Shown in pieces: positions 42,720-55,400 of a stretch of DNA of 64,000 bases (the stretch's first letter is position 1; each line of letters begins with the position of its first letter). The position numbers and the translations under genes were made by a program. The notes below the pieces were generated by a model. The model was not told the DNA's origin, made no database searches, and saw only the letters and a program-made list of their open reading frames with translations. Source of the stretch: Edaphochlamys debaryana. Lineage: Eukaryota > Chlorophyta > Chlorophyceae > Chlamydomonadales. Location: positions 558,001-622,000 of the forward strand of contig JAEHOE010000003.1 in NCBI GenBank assembly GCA_016858145.1, given 5' to 3'.

Positions 42720-45700
42720 CAGGCTCTCAGGCAGTCTGTGTCGTGGAGGAGCAGGAGGGAGCATGCCAGCGCCTAACTATTGACCCACCGCGGCTCAGGC
42801 GGCAACGGCCACACCGCAGGGCAGGTGGGGCACGGGTCGAGCGGGGGGCGCGGGGGCGAACTGGGCAGGACAAGGGAGAGGGGACGGGTGTGGTGGGGGA
42901 GGGGAACCCCGCGCACGGGGGCGCCGCGCGTAGGGCAGTGACCCAGGGGACCGGGAGCGCGGCGTCGCACGCATAGCCGGGCTTGCGGGCGCTGCTGAGG
43001 CCAGTAGAGCGCCTGGTGTGCCAACCCGTTAGCTCCTTCCCTGCTGAAAGCAGCCGCCCTCGCAAAGGCGCCACGGGCCGCAGATCCCGCCACAGCGCAC
43101 AGGACCGCCGGCGAATGCGAGCCCGGCCTTACCTGGCGCGCTTAGCACACAGAACACCCCGCACCTGCTTCTCCACAGCCTGCGCATTCCCTTGAGCCAC
43201 CCGCACCGCTTGGGGCTGCTGCGAGCCCCGTTTAGCCACACCGCTGAGCGCGTGCACCCTGCATTCCCATAGCTGTCCTGTCAGCAGCCAGTAGCTTGGG
43301 AAAGCACCAGGGTCCTCGTATGGAGCACGGCTGGAGGCGCTGCGGCTGGGACGAAATGCTGGACCGCCCTTTGTGGAGCTCTCCCTGCGCAGACGCCCCG
43401 AGGTTTGCTGCGCAGCGTGGTAGTATAGAGCTCTGAGGATAGAGCTTCCCGAAAAGGTGGCAAAGGCACTCTTGGGGCGGGCTGTCCAGCAAGGCAAGTC
43501 CGCGTTTGCAGGCCCCTTGCGCCAGCCCTCTTTCTTTGCACCAAACGATAGCTGGTTGTCCATAGACCTCCTAGCAGCTGGGGGTGCAGGGCGGCAGCGC
43601 ATTTCCATCAGACGATCACCGGGTCCCGCAAAACTAGTTCCCGCTTGCGCCCAGCCCGCACCCGCGCTAGGCTAGGCCAGACGCTAGCTGCTTTAGCCCC
43701 TACTTGCGGCCCAGTAGCACGCCTGGGGGCAGCCTGTGGCGCGGAATCACGAACCGCAGTAGTGCGGAGAACGGTCTAAGGAGTCACGGCTGGCCTACAA
43801 GAGGGCCTGCTGCCTGCCGGCCCAGCTCTTACGACTCTCCCACAATCCACACACCTTGATCTCTAAGCTACCACGCTCTCTAGCTCCCCTCCCTTACGGT
43901 ACTCAAGGCTCAGCCGCCTCTCGTATCTCGGTCCGCGACTCAACTCTCCTGCACCTTGAGCAAGGATGTCCAGCGCTAAGCATCAGGACGTCGCCAAGCT
44001 AGCAAGCCGCTTCATGACGACCGGAGCGACTGCTCCTACGGCTGTGGCCCCTCGCCAAGGGTGAGTCGGGGGCCTGAGGGCGGCTGGGCCGGGCGCTGAA
44101 GCTGCTGTAGCCGGACGCCAGTCGCAGATACAGCAATTAGAGAATTTCCAATCAGTATAGCTTGGGTGTGAACAGTGGCGGCTTAGGGTTGCTGGGGTTG
44201 CCTCCGCCGATGTGGATCGCCGGTAGCGCTGTGCGCAACTGGAGCATTTCGGGGCCGGCCGCTGCCACAATCACCCTGCAATCACAACCACAACGTTAAG
44301 GATGTCAGCAGAGGCTCCGTCGCAGCACGAGTTAACGGCTTGCCCCGTTCCATGTCGCGATGGTGCATCCCGAGTCGCGGGTCGCCAGCGCCGAGCAGCG
44401 CCGTTTTGTTGTTTCCCTCTCGCGTCCCCAACCCCATCTTCCTCCTCTCACTGCGCTATGCAGGTCCTCCGTGACGAAGCCGGCCACCACGACCGCCACC
44501 CGGCGTGCCCCTCCACCCAAGCGCTCGGCGTTTGGCTCGACCATCCCTGCCAGCCGCAAGGTGGGTCTTGGGGACGAAAGGGGCTGGACGGCTGCGACGG
44601 CACAAATGACAATGCATGGGCAGGGGCAGAACTTCAGGACCTCACCAGAGGTCTGTTCAAAAGCAGCAGCAATCGAGGGCGGGGCTCGCATGCAGACTCT
44701 TCCAACTTTCCCTGACGACACGCCTCGCTTGCCCTTGTCCCTTCCCACCCTCAGCCCACGTCGGCTTGCAAGGCACCGCTCCCCAAGGCCGCCCAGAAGG
44801 CCGCCGCCACCGCTGCCTGCGTCGGTGCCGCCTCCAAGGCCTCCCTGCTCAGCGCCAAGCCCACCGCACCGGCCACCCCGCCCACCTCCGACCGCCGCGC
44901 CCGCGCCTCCCCTCCCACCTCTGTCGCCGCCTCACCAGTCAGCAAGCCCGCGCCCATCCCGCCGGCCACCGCCCCCGCCTCCACGACCCCCTACTCCGTC
45001 CCGCGCACGCGTGATGACGTGACTGCGCTCATCCGCGAGCGCACCGGCATCGCTCTCTCACCGCTCACCGCCAGCACCACCTTCCGCTGCGAGGGGCTCC
45101 TGCAGCGCTCGGCGGCGTGCCTGCCTGGGACCGACACGGCCCTGTGCTCCGTGTACCGCGGCAAGATGGTCACCACACAGACCCTGGCGGGGGGCCAGAC
45201 GCGCAAGGAGGTGGTCGAGGTGGCCTGCAAGAAGGCCTGCCTCCCCGCCAACACGACCCCCGCCACCTTCAACAAGAACTTCAACATCGTCAGCGCCGAC
45301 CTCGCCGGCTACGCAGGGGCTCAGGCGGCCCTCAAGGCTGGGCCCTGCCGCGCCGCCGCTGCCAAGGCCGTCCTGCCTGTGCTGGGCTGGGACGTGGAGG
45401 GCCCCGTGGACGGCCTGTTCTGGGTGGTGTACTACACCGCCTGGGCGCCGCTGGGCACCCTGCAGCAGCGCATCTACGACCTCGCGTGCGGCGCCGGCCT
45501 GAGGCGCTCGGCCAGGGCCCACGCCCCGGGCGAGCACCCGGCCCTGCCCGGCACCCACCTGGCCTGGTCCGAGCTGCTCTCGCTCCTGGTCGCCAAGGTG
45601 GAGCAGCTGGCGCTCTTCCGCGCCCGAGGCATCGTCATGCCCGACAACAAGTTCCAGAATGACCTGGTCACGGCCGTTGGCTGCCTGGCCGCCATCGACT

Positions 45701-46190
45701 GGGACGGCTACCAGATCGTCAGCGCCGGCAGCAGCCCGCAGTGCGCCCTCACCGCCGGCACTCCCACCACGGCTGACTACGCCGCGCCCGAGCAGACGCA
45801 GCGGCGGGGGCCGTGGACTGGCTTCGCCTCGCACGTGTGGCACCTGGGCAAGTGCCTGCTGGAGGCGCTGGCGCTGGTGGAGCAGGTCCTGCAGGCGCGG
45901 GCGGCGCACAGCGGCAAGCCGGGCGTGGGCAGCGCGCGGAACGCGGAGGTGCTGGCGGGACTGCGGGCGCTGGCGGAGCGGTGCCTGGTGCCGCAGCCGG
46001 AAGAGCGCCCCAGCCTGGCCGCCCTCCGCACCGCCCTGGCGCGGATGCAGAAGACGGCGTAGGGCAGACGGTGCAGGCTTGGTATTGACGGCATGACATG
46101 GGTTGCTTTGATTCCCGCGGAGTTTGGGCTGTGAATTTGCTTGGGGCCGACGCAGAAGAGGCTGGGGTAGCGTATTGCGGGGCACTGGGG
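42720..46190 (+). repeat. Inverted segmental duplication, arm B (carries the retroelement empty site)
   Basis: This arm matches arm A (14200-17038 plus 31140-31740) in inverted orientation, 11 kb away from it. At 43344-43347 it shows the uninterrupted target (AGCC on the opposite strand) where arm A holds the 14.1-kb element. Flanks match on both sides of that point. Confidence 0.85.
43966..46062 (+). CDS. Kinase-like (probable pseudokinase) protein, copy B
   Basis: Exons 43966-44060, 44464-44560 and 44755-46062 join in frame to 499 residues. Exon structure, phases and lengths equal copy A except for one extra Thr codon in exon 1. Before the conserved RDDVTALIRERTG the linker differs at several positions. 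After it, only a couple of residues differ (for example Ala for Pro in PQCAL and Ser for Thr in ERPSL). The same kinase-like landmarks are present (SVYRGK, PDNKFQNDL, AIDWDGY, DYAAPEQ, EERPSL), and again no HRD. Both copies keep full open frames, which argues that both are, or were until recently, functional. Confidence 0.77.
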
Positions 46191-47177
46191 AGGCTGGGCA
46201 AGAGTTTGTGAGGTACAGCAGGTGCAGCAGGAAAGGACAAAGCCAGAAGGATTGGGCATGATCGGGTGTTGGTGCTGAATTATGACAGCAATGAGACTTT
46301 TGAAGAGGCCCTGCAGTTGCAAGTTTGCGGGAGGGCGTGGGTTGGGGGCTGCCCTGTTGGGGTGAGGTCCTAGTGTTGCATACGGTACTGCCGAGTGTTG
46401 GGCTCGATGTGGCTCTGTGGCCTGTTCCTCGGAGCGAACATGCCCATGTGTGCATGCACCTTGAGGGTTGAGGCTGACCTTGGATGCATGGTCTACCGTT
46501 GCATTGCACGGACGGCTCTGATGGCATCTGTAAGCCACGCTGCGGTCTCGCTGTGTGCCTTCCCTTTCGCCTGGGCATCAGTTGGGCCCAGACCTTCTGG
46601 CATCCCCCAGCCGTTGACAGATGTCCTCTTGCAGCGGCCTCCACGCAGTCACTGGTCACACTGGACCTCTTCCTCCGGAGCCCTTACTGGGATGCCCAAG
46701 GCTGCCCAGGGAGCTGGGTAGCGTCGGGACTGGCAGACTCTTCGGGACCACACACTACCGCAGTGCCCATAACCGAGCTTCATCTCCAGGTGATGAACGC
46801 GAGGTCTCAGTGCGCACCTTATGACTGCTGCCTGCCGACGTCCGGGCAGCCTGAGTTGGGACAGAGCGTCCCACGACATCCCCCCGGCCCCCACGCACAG
46901 CGCACACGGCGTTCTCAACGGACCACATGCTCCTTTCCCACCCCTTCCCACCCTGAAAAACCCCTCCTTTCATATGCAGCTTGACTCTCAGCCTGGTATG
47001 TCACGGCCTCCCACTCGTGCGGCCGTACAGCACTACCTGCCGTACGCGAACGTGCACATGCATTGGTGTGTGGTGGCCACATTTCCATCTGTCGCTGCTT
47101 GCTCACTGCATCTACCACTAGACAGCAGGGCCGCCCCAGCTCGCATTATCACCACTTTCTAGGCCCATCGCGACATC
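46063..47177. other. 3' flank of kinase-like copy B and upstream region of the small protein gene
   Basis: No gene is recognised. A TGTAA word near 46528 could be the polyadenylation signal of copy B. A CTTTCTAG acceptor-like word at 47153-47160, just before the next ATG, would allow a 5' untranslated intron. Confidence 0.4.
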
Positions 47178-47438
47178 ATGGGCTGGGAGTACTCTGGCGA
47201 ATGGGGCATGCTGGGTGGCTTTCTGTTCGGCAACCTTAAGAATATGCAAGAGGGGCGGGCGTGGTTCAGGCGACCCTGGCTGCACGCGGCCGGCATGGTG
47301 ACCGGATACTACTTGATGAAGGCCGCCTCTGATTGGGAGGACGAGGCTCTCCGTCGCATCATCGGGCGCTACGAGCGGAAGGGCTATGCCATCCCGGAGG
47401 ACCGCAAGGAGCTCTTCACGCCCAAGAGCTACCAGTAA
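47178..47438 (+). CDS. Small mitochondrial-type protein, possible complex I subunit NDUFC2/B14.5b
   Basis: A single exon of 86 residues starting MGWEYSGEWG and ending FTPKSYQ. Landmarks are an N-terminal Gly/aromatic segment (MLGGFLFGNLKNM), RRPWLHAAGMVTGYYLMKA, and a charged C-terminal helix ending YERKGYAIPEDRKELF. The PW-x-H-x-x-GM core followed by one hydrophobic helix and an acidic/basic tail recalls the plant and animal NDUFC2 accessory subunit of mitochondrial NADH dehydrogenase. That subunit sits in the membrane arm of complex I. The resemblance is from memory of family patterns and is not strong; another small inner-membrane protein is possible. Confidence 0.55.
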   Translation: MGWEYSGEWGMLGGFLFGNLKNMQEGRAWFRRPWLHAAGMVTGYYLMKAASDWEDEALRRIIGRYERKGYAIPEDRKELFTPKSYQ

Positions 47439-49466
47439 ACGCGCTTGTCCAAGGTAAGGGGCACAGAAGCTCAAGCATGCATGGCTTCACAAGCATGCTG
47501 ACTGCGGGGCTCATCAATGCGGGCAGGACTGCAAACGCGCGAATGGGTGCATCAGCGCGTCCTCGCTCGCGCGAACACCTATGGCAAGTCGCACAGCGAC
47601 GACTGGCCCACGAGAGCTGCCCATGCTGCTAGGGGCTCCGAGTATAAGCCCGGTCGGGCTCTCCGCGGGAGCCCCTACCCGGTGCCCACTCCCCTTCTCT
47701 TCGCCCGGCAGCGCGTTCTTCGCTACCTTACAGCCCCCCTTGTAGCTTGCACACCGGTCCGCATGCACATGGCTGCATATGGCTGCCAGCGCGCGTGCGC
47801 TAAAGGTGGAGAGGGGCACAGAGTGCATGCCTTCAAGCGTCGACCCCCATGCTTGTCCACACTGACCCTCCCTTGTCCCCACCCGCCTACCCCTGCAGGT
47901 GCTTGAAAGGTAGCTGTGTGCTGCAGCGGAGCTTGTGCACGAGCTTGCCGCCGCGGAAGGGACTGCTCGCTGGGCGGATGGACTCTGGCCGGCGAAGAGG
48001 ATGCGGCCAGGGCCAACGGACAACTCCGCAGCTGGCGCGGGCCGAGGAGGGCGTGCAGACGGGGGTTTGAGACGCAGTTTGGCCTATGTCAAGCGGACGG
48101 CTCCCTGTGAGTGGCCCCCAGCTGGCGAGCTGGGGGCTGCCGGCCTGGCTCAGCCTCTGTGAGGAGCTGAGGGTTGGAGCAATGTAGCGCCGGGCTGCTC
48201 CCTCGACGGTTGGGGGCCGTTGGACAGTGCTCCCCAGCGAGCAGCCCTGGTCCCTCGGCGGTGCGGGGAACGGTGGTTCCTTGATGGGCTTGCATGGAGT
48301 CAGAGTCAGAGTAGGGCATAGGGGCGGAGTACAGTCCGCCCATCGGCTTATCGGAGTGACATTGAGTGTTACTGGTATGGGACTCGGGGGAAGGTGGCCT
48401 CGCGGGCTTGGCGGGATGTGTGTGGGGAACAGGTGTCGGGTCGCTTGGTGCATGGCAGTGGTGATCTGGCAACGTGTTACCGTAAGTCAGGTGCCGTGCA
48501 CGGGTCCATTGCATCGACATTTGCATGGACGAAGAGTGGCCCTCTCTCACATCAGACCTAGTCGATCAAGCCAGCGCAAGGCACACGACAAACCCCTGAT
48601 GATAGCTGTTCCACAACCAGACCTCTTCTCAGTAGGGCCCATGCCCGCAACTTCAAACCTGTTCTCACCAGCCTCCCCCGCTGCTAGAAGCCGGGGTTTG
48701 TCACCGGAAAGTCATCTTCACGGCCATCGCTAACACCTGCTTGCCATGCACAAATGGCAACGCCGCATGCGCCCCCTGTCGCCCCAGACCAGCCACAAGA
48801 TCAAGAATAAGGACCCCCAAACCCGCCTGCCCGCTTCAGCTAAGGGCCCGACACGGCCAACACGCCTTGAGCCAAACTGTCTCTTGTCGTGCCTCTCTCT
48901 AGGGCGCCGCTACATCACACTATCATGCGGCCGCCTCTGTACGATACAAATCGCCTTCACCCTGACTTGCCCTCCCGAGCTGACCACGACGGCAAGCGGC
49001 CAACAAAACAGCCGGATGGCAGCCCACTCCTGCCACTCCAAACGTCCCAATCTTCTCGTCCCTCGCTTCACGCGTTGAAGCGACTGGGTCAGTGGTGGTC
49101 TCATCCCTCATCGCAAGCGAAGCATTCACAGACAACCATATAAGGAACAGCCCCCCAACGAAAAGGCTCAGCGATTAAAACCAAGCGAACACCCACCGCA
49201 GAACACAACCTGCAATCTCTCCAAGCAAAGACGGGGCCCCACCGACTCCCGTTCTCCGGACCCAAGCCTCCAAACGTCCCCACCCAATTGTGTTTCGCAG
49301 CGGCTGGTATCCCGCACGCCTAGCAGCCACGTACCGGCAACACGCCACCCCGCAACCAGGCCTTCCCCACGCTCCCCTCCGACCGCCCCTCCACCTCCAC
49401 CTCCTCCTTCCCGACCTCGTGTTGCTCGCATACCAGCACTTCCTCCGCCGCCTGGAGGCCGCCTCA
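47439..49466. other. Intergenic, no gene recognised
   Basis: Two kilobases without a supported gene. Codon-like open frames on both strands are short, with no domains. The right end lies directly after the histidine-kinase stop codon (minus strand) and should contain its 3' untranslated region. Confidence 0.4.
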
Positions 49467-52400
49467 TCACGCCACCGTCACAGGCGGGGGCTCGCCCTCC
49501 ATGCCACCGGGCCCCGCGGCGCCTGCGCCCGCCGCCGCCTGGCGCCGGCTCCTCGGCCCCGGCCCCGCCCGCATCACCCTCGCCAGCTCCTCAATGCGGA
49601 AGGGCTTCACCAGGAACGCCTCAATGCCGGCCTCGCGGCAGCGGTCGTGGAGCGTCTGCAGGGCACGGCGAAACACGGGGCAGAGAGGCACAAGCAGGGT
49701 CAGGGCAGTGGTGCCAGACAGCCCTTCGACCGTCGAGGCTTTCATTGCGCCGTGCACCTGAAACAGCCCCAGCGCCTGGAACGGGCGGCTTTCACTGCCC
49801 GTAGCTCTCTGCCCTCTTGTCGCCTGCCGCCTCCTGCCCCTCAGGGACCGGGGTACCTCCCGCGCCGCGCGCACCTGCACCGTGTCCGCCGAGAGCGCGA
49901 TGATGCGCGGCCGCTCCTCGGGCTTGTAGGCCTCCTGGATGCGCTTGGACGCCTCCAGGCCGTCCATCTCGGGCATGTGGATGTCCTGGGGGGTGGTGGG
50001 TGGGCGGGTGGGTGGATACGAGGTCACGGGGTTATTGTGGGGCGTGTGTGATAGAGGCAGGAAAGCCAGGCTGCACGATGCGGGCCAAGGGTACGTCTTC
50101 AGCACGCTGCTGGCTCGGCGCGGCCAGGGCTTGCCAGCCACCACGCTCGTGCACCAACACCACTCCCCTCAACCCCCTTCTTCCAACCCCTCACCCCCCC
50201 TCCCTCCGTCGCCCCCACCATGAGGATGAGGTCGTATGTCTTCTTCTCCAGCGCCGCCAGCACCTGCAGCCCGTTCTCCACCACGTCGGGCGGCTGCACG
50301 CCCCTCAGGATCTGCTGCAGCACCTTGAGCACCACCTTCTGGTTCACCTGGGGGGCGGTGGGGTGTGTGGGTGTGTGGGTGCGTGGGTGAGGGTGTTTGT
50401 GGCTGAGCGAGATTGCCCCGCCTACGCCAGTGAAGCGAAGCGTGGTGGTGTTGGGTGGGGTGCGGTTGGGGGCATGGGGCGAAAGTGGGATGGGCGTTGC
50501 GGTGGGGTGTTGGGAGCACGAGAAGGCGGGGGCCGGGCTCACGCCGCCTCAACAGCCACATTCTGGGGAGAGCGCCTGCACCCGCGCACCTTGTTGTCCT
50601 CCGCAATGAGGATCCTCAGCTGAGCCAGGTGCGAGTGCTGCTGCGCCGCCGCCGCCGCCGAAGCGGCCGCCGCCGAGGCCGCAGGCGTGCCGCCGCCTGG
50701 GAAGGTACCGTAGCCCAGGCCGGGCGTGGGGTGGCTGGGCGCGAAGCCGGCGGACACTGGCGGCGGCGGGGGCATCGATGGCGTGGGCAGCGGGGGCACT
50801 GCCAGCGGCATGCGGGGGACGGCGGCTGCGTCGTCGGGGAGCGAGGGCAGCTCTGGCGGGGGGGGGAGGGGGAGCGGAATGGAGGGAGGGAGGGAGGAAT
50901 CAACTTAGGATTAGGTTGCCAAGCTCGCCCTCATACACGAACGGTGCCTCGCCTGCAACGCTAAAATGCGAGCTAGCTCGCGGGGACGGTGGCTGCAGGG
51001 CTAGGATACACGGGCCAAGTGTGCGCCCCGCACGCACCCGAGTTCTCTGGGATGGAAGCGGGCAGGGGCATGTGCGTCGCACCGGCCCGCGCGGGGGAGC
51101 ACCGCGTCTGGCCTCCGCCTGCACCGCCCTGCGCCGCCGCGGGCGGCGGCGGCGGCGGGGGCGCGCCGCCCGCGGCTGCTGCCGCCGCCGCCATGGCCGC
51201 CGCCGCCGCCGCGGCGGCCGTGTTGCGGGCCATGGCGGCTCTCTCCAGGGCCGAGTTGTCGAGCGATGTGCGGCGGTTGACTCCCTCGGCGTAGTCGTTG
51301 CCGCGCTTGAGGCGCCAGGACTTGAGCATCTGGGGAGTAAGGAGTCGAACGGAGAGTTTCGGAGGTGAAGGGTGGAGGGTTTTTCAGGTTTGGGTTGGAG
51401 AGCGGTTGCGCGGCAGACGGGGCGAGGGGCAGGGCACGGACCAGCAGCAGACTCAACCGTCCTTCCTTGCCTCCCCCTGCACCCGCGCCTCCACCCCTGC
51501 GCCTCCACCCCCACCTGCCCCTGCCCCAAGGCTGTCCCCCCCGCGGCTCACCTGGATGCTCTCCGACGGAATGGGCGCGTTGCCCAGCTTGGGCGCGGAG
51601 CTGCCGTTCCACCTCAGCAGCGCCGTGGCCTTGACCATGGCGGCCGCCAGGCGGGAGTGGCGCAGCGGCAGCGCCGCCGCCACCACCAGCGGCTGGAGGG
51701 CGGGGGGGAGCGCCTCGCGGTCCCCTAGGACCACCACGGGCCGGCCCTTCCAGCCTGGGGGCGGGTGGGTGGTGGGGTTTGGGGGTGGGGTAAGTGAGGA
51801 GGGGTTGAGGGAGGGAGGGTGGGGGCGGGAGAATGGAGGGTGAGGGCGGGAGGATGGGTGGAGCCGAGACAGAGGAGCATGTGGAGAATTGGGAAGGGAT
51901 TCCGGAGGGCGAAGGGACCGAGCGCGCCTCACCCGCTTTGAGCGCCGGCACCAATCGGTCCATGGAGACCACCAGGATGTCGTACGCCGGCGGCGCCAGC
52001 GCAGAGCCCGCCGCCGTCGCCAACCCTGCCGTCGGCGCTGCCGTCGACGGCGCCGCTGACGCGGCGGGCGCCAGGTCGTCGGGGATCCGTGGCGCCGGAG
52101 CCGTCAGCGGCGGGGTCGCGGGCGCGCCGACGGCGGCTGCCGCCAGGGCCGCCAGCGCTGACGGCGCCATCAACCTGCCGCCAGCGTTGTTGCTGTTGCT
52201 GCCGCCGCCGCCGGGACCGGACCGGAGCGACCCCGAGCCGCCGCTGCCGCCTCCGCCAGCGGCGTCGTCAGGCGCGGTGGTGCCGGCGGCGATGGCGTCA
52301 ATCGAGGACAGCGTCGCGACCGGCAGGGAGATGGTGAAGGGCCTTGACGCCGCCGTCGTGGCGGAGGGCATGATGCCGTCGGTGGTGACGCTGCGCGGCG

Positions 52401-55400
52401 GCGGCACGACGGCGCCGCCAGCGGCGGCGGCGGCGGCGGCGCAGGCGTTGTCACGCACCGCCGCCAGGCCCAGCTGGCGGCAGCTGTTCCAGACCTGCTC
52501 TGACGTGGCAGGGTGCGACACGTCGACCAGCACCGTACGGCCCTGTAGTAATGCCACGTCATCGGCGTCGGCGCCGCCGCCGAGCACGCCGCTGGCGGCG
52601 GCGGAGCCGACGGAGTGTACGGAGCCGGGCGCCGGCGGTGTCGCGAGGCTGGCGGCCAGGCTGGCGGCGAGGCCGGCGTGGGCGACCGGCGGAGAGCTGG
52701 ACACGCCGCCGCCGGCGGCGGCGGCTGTGGCAGGGGCGTCGGGGGCGGGCGTACCGTCTGCGAGCCAGGGCGAGGTCCGGAGCTCCCGGCCGCCGCGGCC
52801 GCTGCCGCCGCTGCTCACGCCCGAGCTCCGGCTGGCGGCGGGGTCAGACCCAGCCGTCGACGCTGGCGGCGCAGGGGCGCCGCCGTTAGACAGGCGTGGC
52901 GCCGCCGCCGTCAGCGCCGCCGCCGCGATGGCGGCGACGTTGCCAGACGTACGCTGCTCCTCCGTTGACGTGCGGGGGGTGCACTCGCTCGACGCGGAAG
53001 CTGAAGAGACGGTGCTGCGTGACGGCGGCGACCAGGGCCAACCGCTGCCGGCAGCGGCGGCGGCCGCCGCCGCCGCGTCCGACTCCGCCGCCCAGTCCGC
53101 CGCCAGCGTGAAGTGGAACGTGGATCCAGCGCTGAGCGTGGATTCGACCCAGATGTCGCCGCGCATGAGCTGCGCGAGGCGCTTACTAATAGCCAGGCCG
53201 AGACCCGTACCGCCGTACCGCCGCGACATGGTTTCGGAGCCCTGCCGGAAGTGCTGGAACAGCTTGCGCGCCGACTCCTCGCCGATCCCGATGCCCGTAT
53301 CCGACACGGCGAAGTGTACGACCATCTCAGGCCGGTCGGATGCAGATGCGGTGGATCCAGGCGGCGGCGGAGCCGCACCCGCGCCGCCGGCCGAGCCCGC
53401 GCGAGCGTTACAGGCGGCGGCGGCGGCGGCGGTTGCTGGCGTGTCCTCGCCTTCATCTGGGTCGGGGTTGCGGCACTGGTCTGCCGGCTCCACGGTCACC
53501 CGCACCACCACCTCACCCCGCTCCGTGAACTTGACGGCGTTGGACAGGAGGTTGGCCAGGACCTGCGGTTGGGGGGCGCGCAACGAGTCTTGTCAGCAGG
53601 TAGCGAGATAGGAATGTCTTGTTAGGGCATCGCAACAGCCCAGCTCCAAGCGGGCCAGGCCCAAACACAGCAATCGGCAGCCGCATGGACCCACCCACCC
53701 CAGTCTGCACTCCATCCCCGACCTCCAGCCTCCCCCCCAGTCCACCCCCGCACTCCCCCCCCCGCCACCCGCCTGCCGCAGCCGCACGGGGTCCCCCATG
53801 AGCGGCCTCGCCAGCGCCTCGTCCGCTGCCAGGTAGGCCAGCGCCAGGCCCTTCTTGGCGGCCTCGGCGGCCACCAGGTCCACACACGCCTCCGTGGCCT
53901 GGGGGGGGGATGGGGGGGCGGAGGAAAGGGATCGGGTGGGAGGTGGGTGGGGGAGGGATGCAGGCGAGAACCGGAAAGGGAGAGGGGGATTTGGTGCTGA
54001 GCGGGATCGCGCCGGCGCCAGGGAGTCCTTGCGTGTAGGGGAGCTCGGGGTTGTGGGCGTGGGCGCCCGGACCAAGCCCAGGCCTCGCCGGTTGAGGCTA
54101 GCTGGTCGGCTGCTGCTCACCAGTCTCAGGCACAGCGGGCTCCGCTGCAGCTCCAGGGAGCCGTGGTCGATCTTGGAGAAGTCCAGGATGTCGCCCAGGA
54201 TGCCCTGGGGTGGGTGGGTGGGGTGGGTGGGAGGGGGGTGCATGTAGCAAGAATTTGAAGAGCAAGTGGTGAGAGCGGGAGGTGGTTTGGGGTGTTGGAT
54301 GGCGTGCTGAGCGGGATCCAGTCGCCTCGCCAGAAAGCAGCAGCGGGAGGGCGGGGTCGAGCGGTGGATGGGTCATGATCAGTAAGGCACAGCTGTCGAG
54401 GGGCCCCTAGGACAAGGGCGATGCGGCCCCGTCCGGCCGGTCCCGCCCGGCGCCTCACCTGCAGCGTGGAGCCGCTCTCCAGGATGGTCTCCGCCAGCTC
54501 CCGCTGCTCGGGCGTCAGCACCGAGGCCAGCAGCAGCTGGGGGGCGGGCGGCGGGAGGGCGGGAGGGCGGCGGAGGCAGAGGTAAGTTGAGGCGGACGTC
54601 GGGTTGAGGCGGAGGGCGAGTGGCTAGGCGAAAGAGGGGAACCCGGGTGGACAAGACCGGCGGCCCAAAGGACTGTGCCGTGCTGAGCAGGCTAGTGCTT
54701 CCTTCGCGGGAGGAGGGAGTCACAGGGCAGCGGCGATGCCCATGGCGAGAACCGGTACCGTAGTCAGGCACGCACCTGGGCGGTTGCGATCATGCCGTTG
54801 AGGGGGGTGCGGATTTCGTGACTCATGTTGGCCAGGAACTGGGACTTGGCCTCCGCGGCGCACTCGGCCGCCTCCTTGGCGTTACGCAGCTTCGCCTCCG
54901 AGTGCCGCCGGGCGAGCTGCGGTGCAAGATGGAGCGGGGAAGGGGAGGGATAGGCAGGGAGCGCAGAGGGGGCGGTGCGAGAGGTGGCGCGGGGAACCCC
55001 GGCCCGGTGGCATAATGCCAGCCAGACAGCACCCAGCGCCCCAACCGCGGACGATTCCAACAACCACCCCTGATACCGGCCCCGAGCCAGCCAATCAACC
55101 AACATCCAACTACCAACCACCTCAACCGACTCACCAGCTCGGTCACGTCGTGCTGCACACCCAGGTACGCCACCAGCCGCCCGCTGACCGGATCCAGAAC
55201 CGGCGCCAGCCGCAGCTCGTTCCAGAACCTGGATCCAGATCGGCTGTAGTTGACCAGCTGCACCGTACATCCGCGCCGCGCGGAGATCGCCTCACGGATT
55301 CGTGCCACCGCGGCACGGTCCGTGTCGGGCCCCTGCAGGAAGCGGCAGTTGCGTCCGAGCACCTGTGGGGCACGCGAGGGGCGTGGTGGGGCGGGGGCGG

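Noticed and set aside
45058..46659. 533-codon minus-strand frame across kinase-like copy B
   Set aside because: Antisense shadow; the + strand has the conserved three-exon structure shared with copy A.
51833..53611. 592-codon Ala-rich + strand frame
   Set aside because: It lies opposite the histidine-kinase ATPase exon, whose motifs ([18 protein letters not shown]) mark the coding strand.
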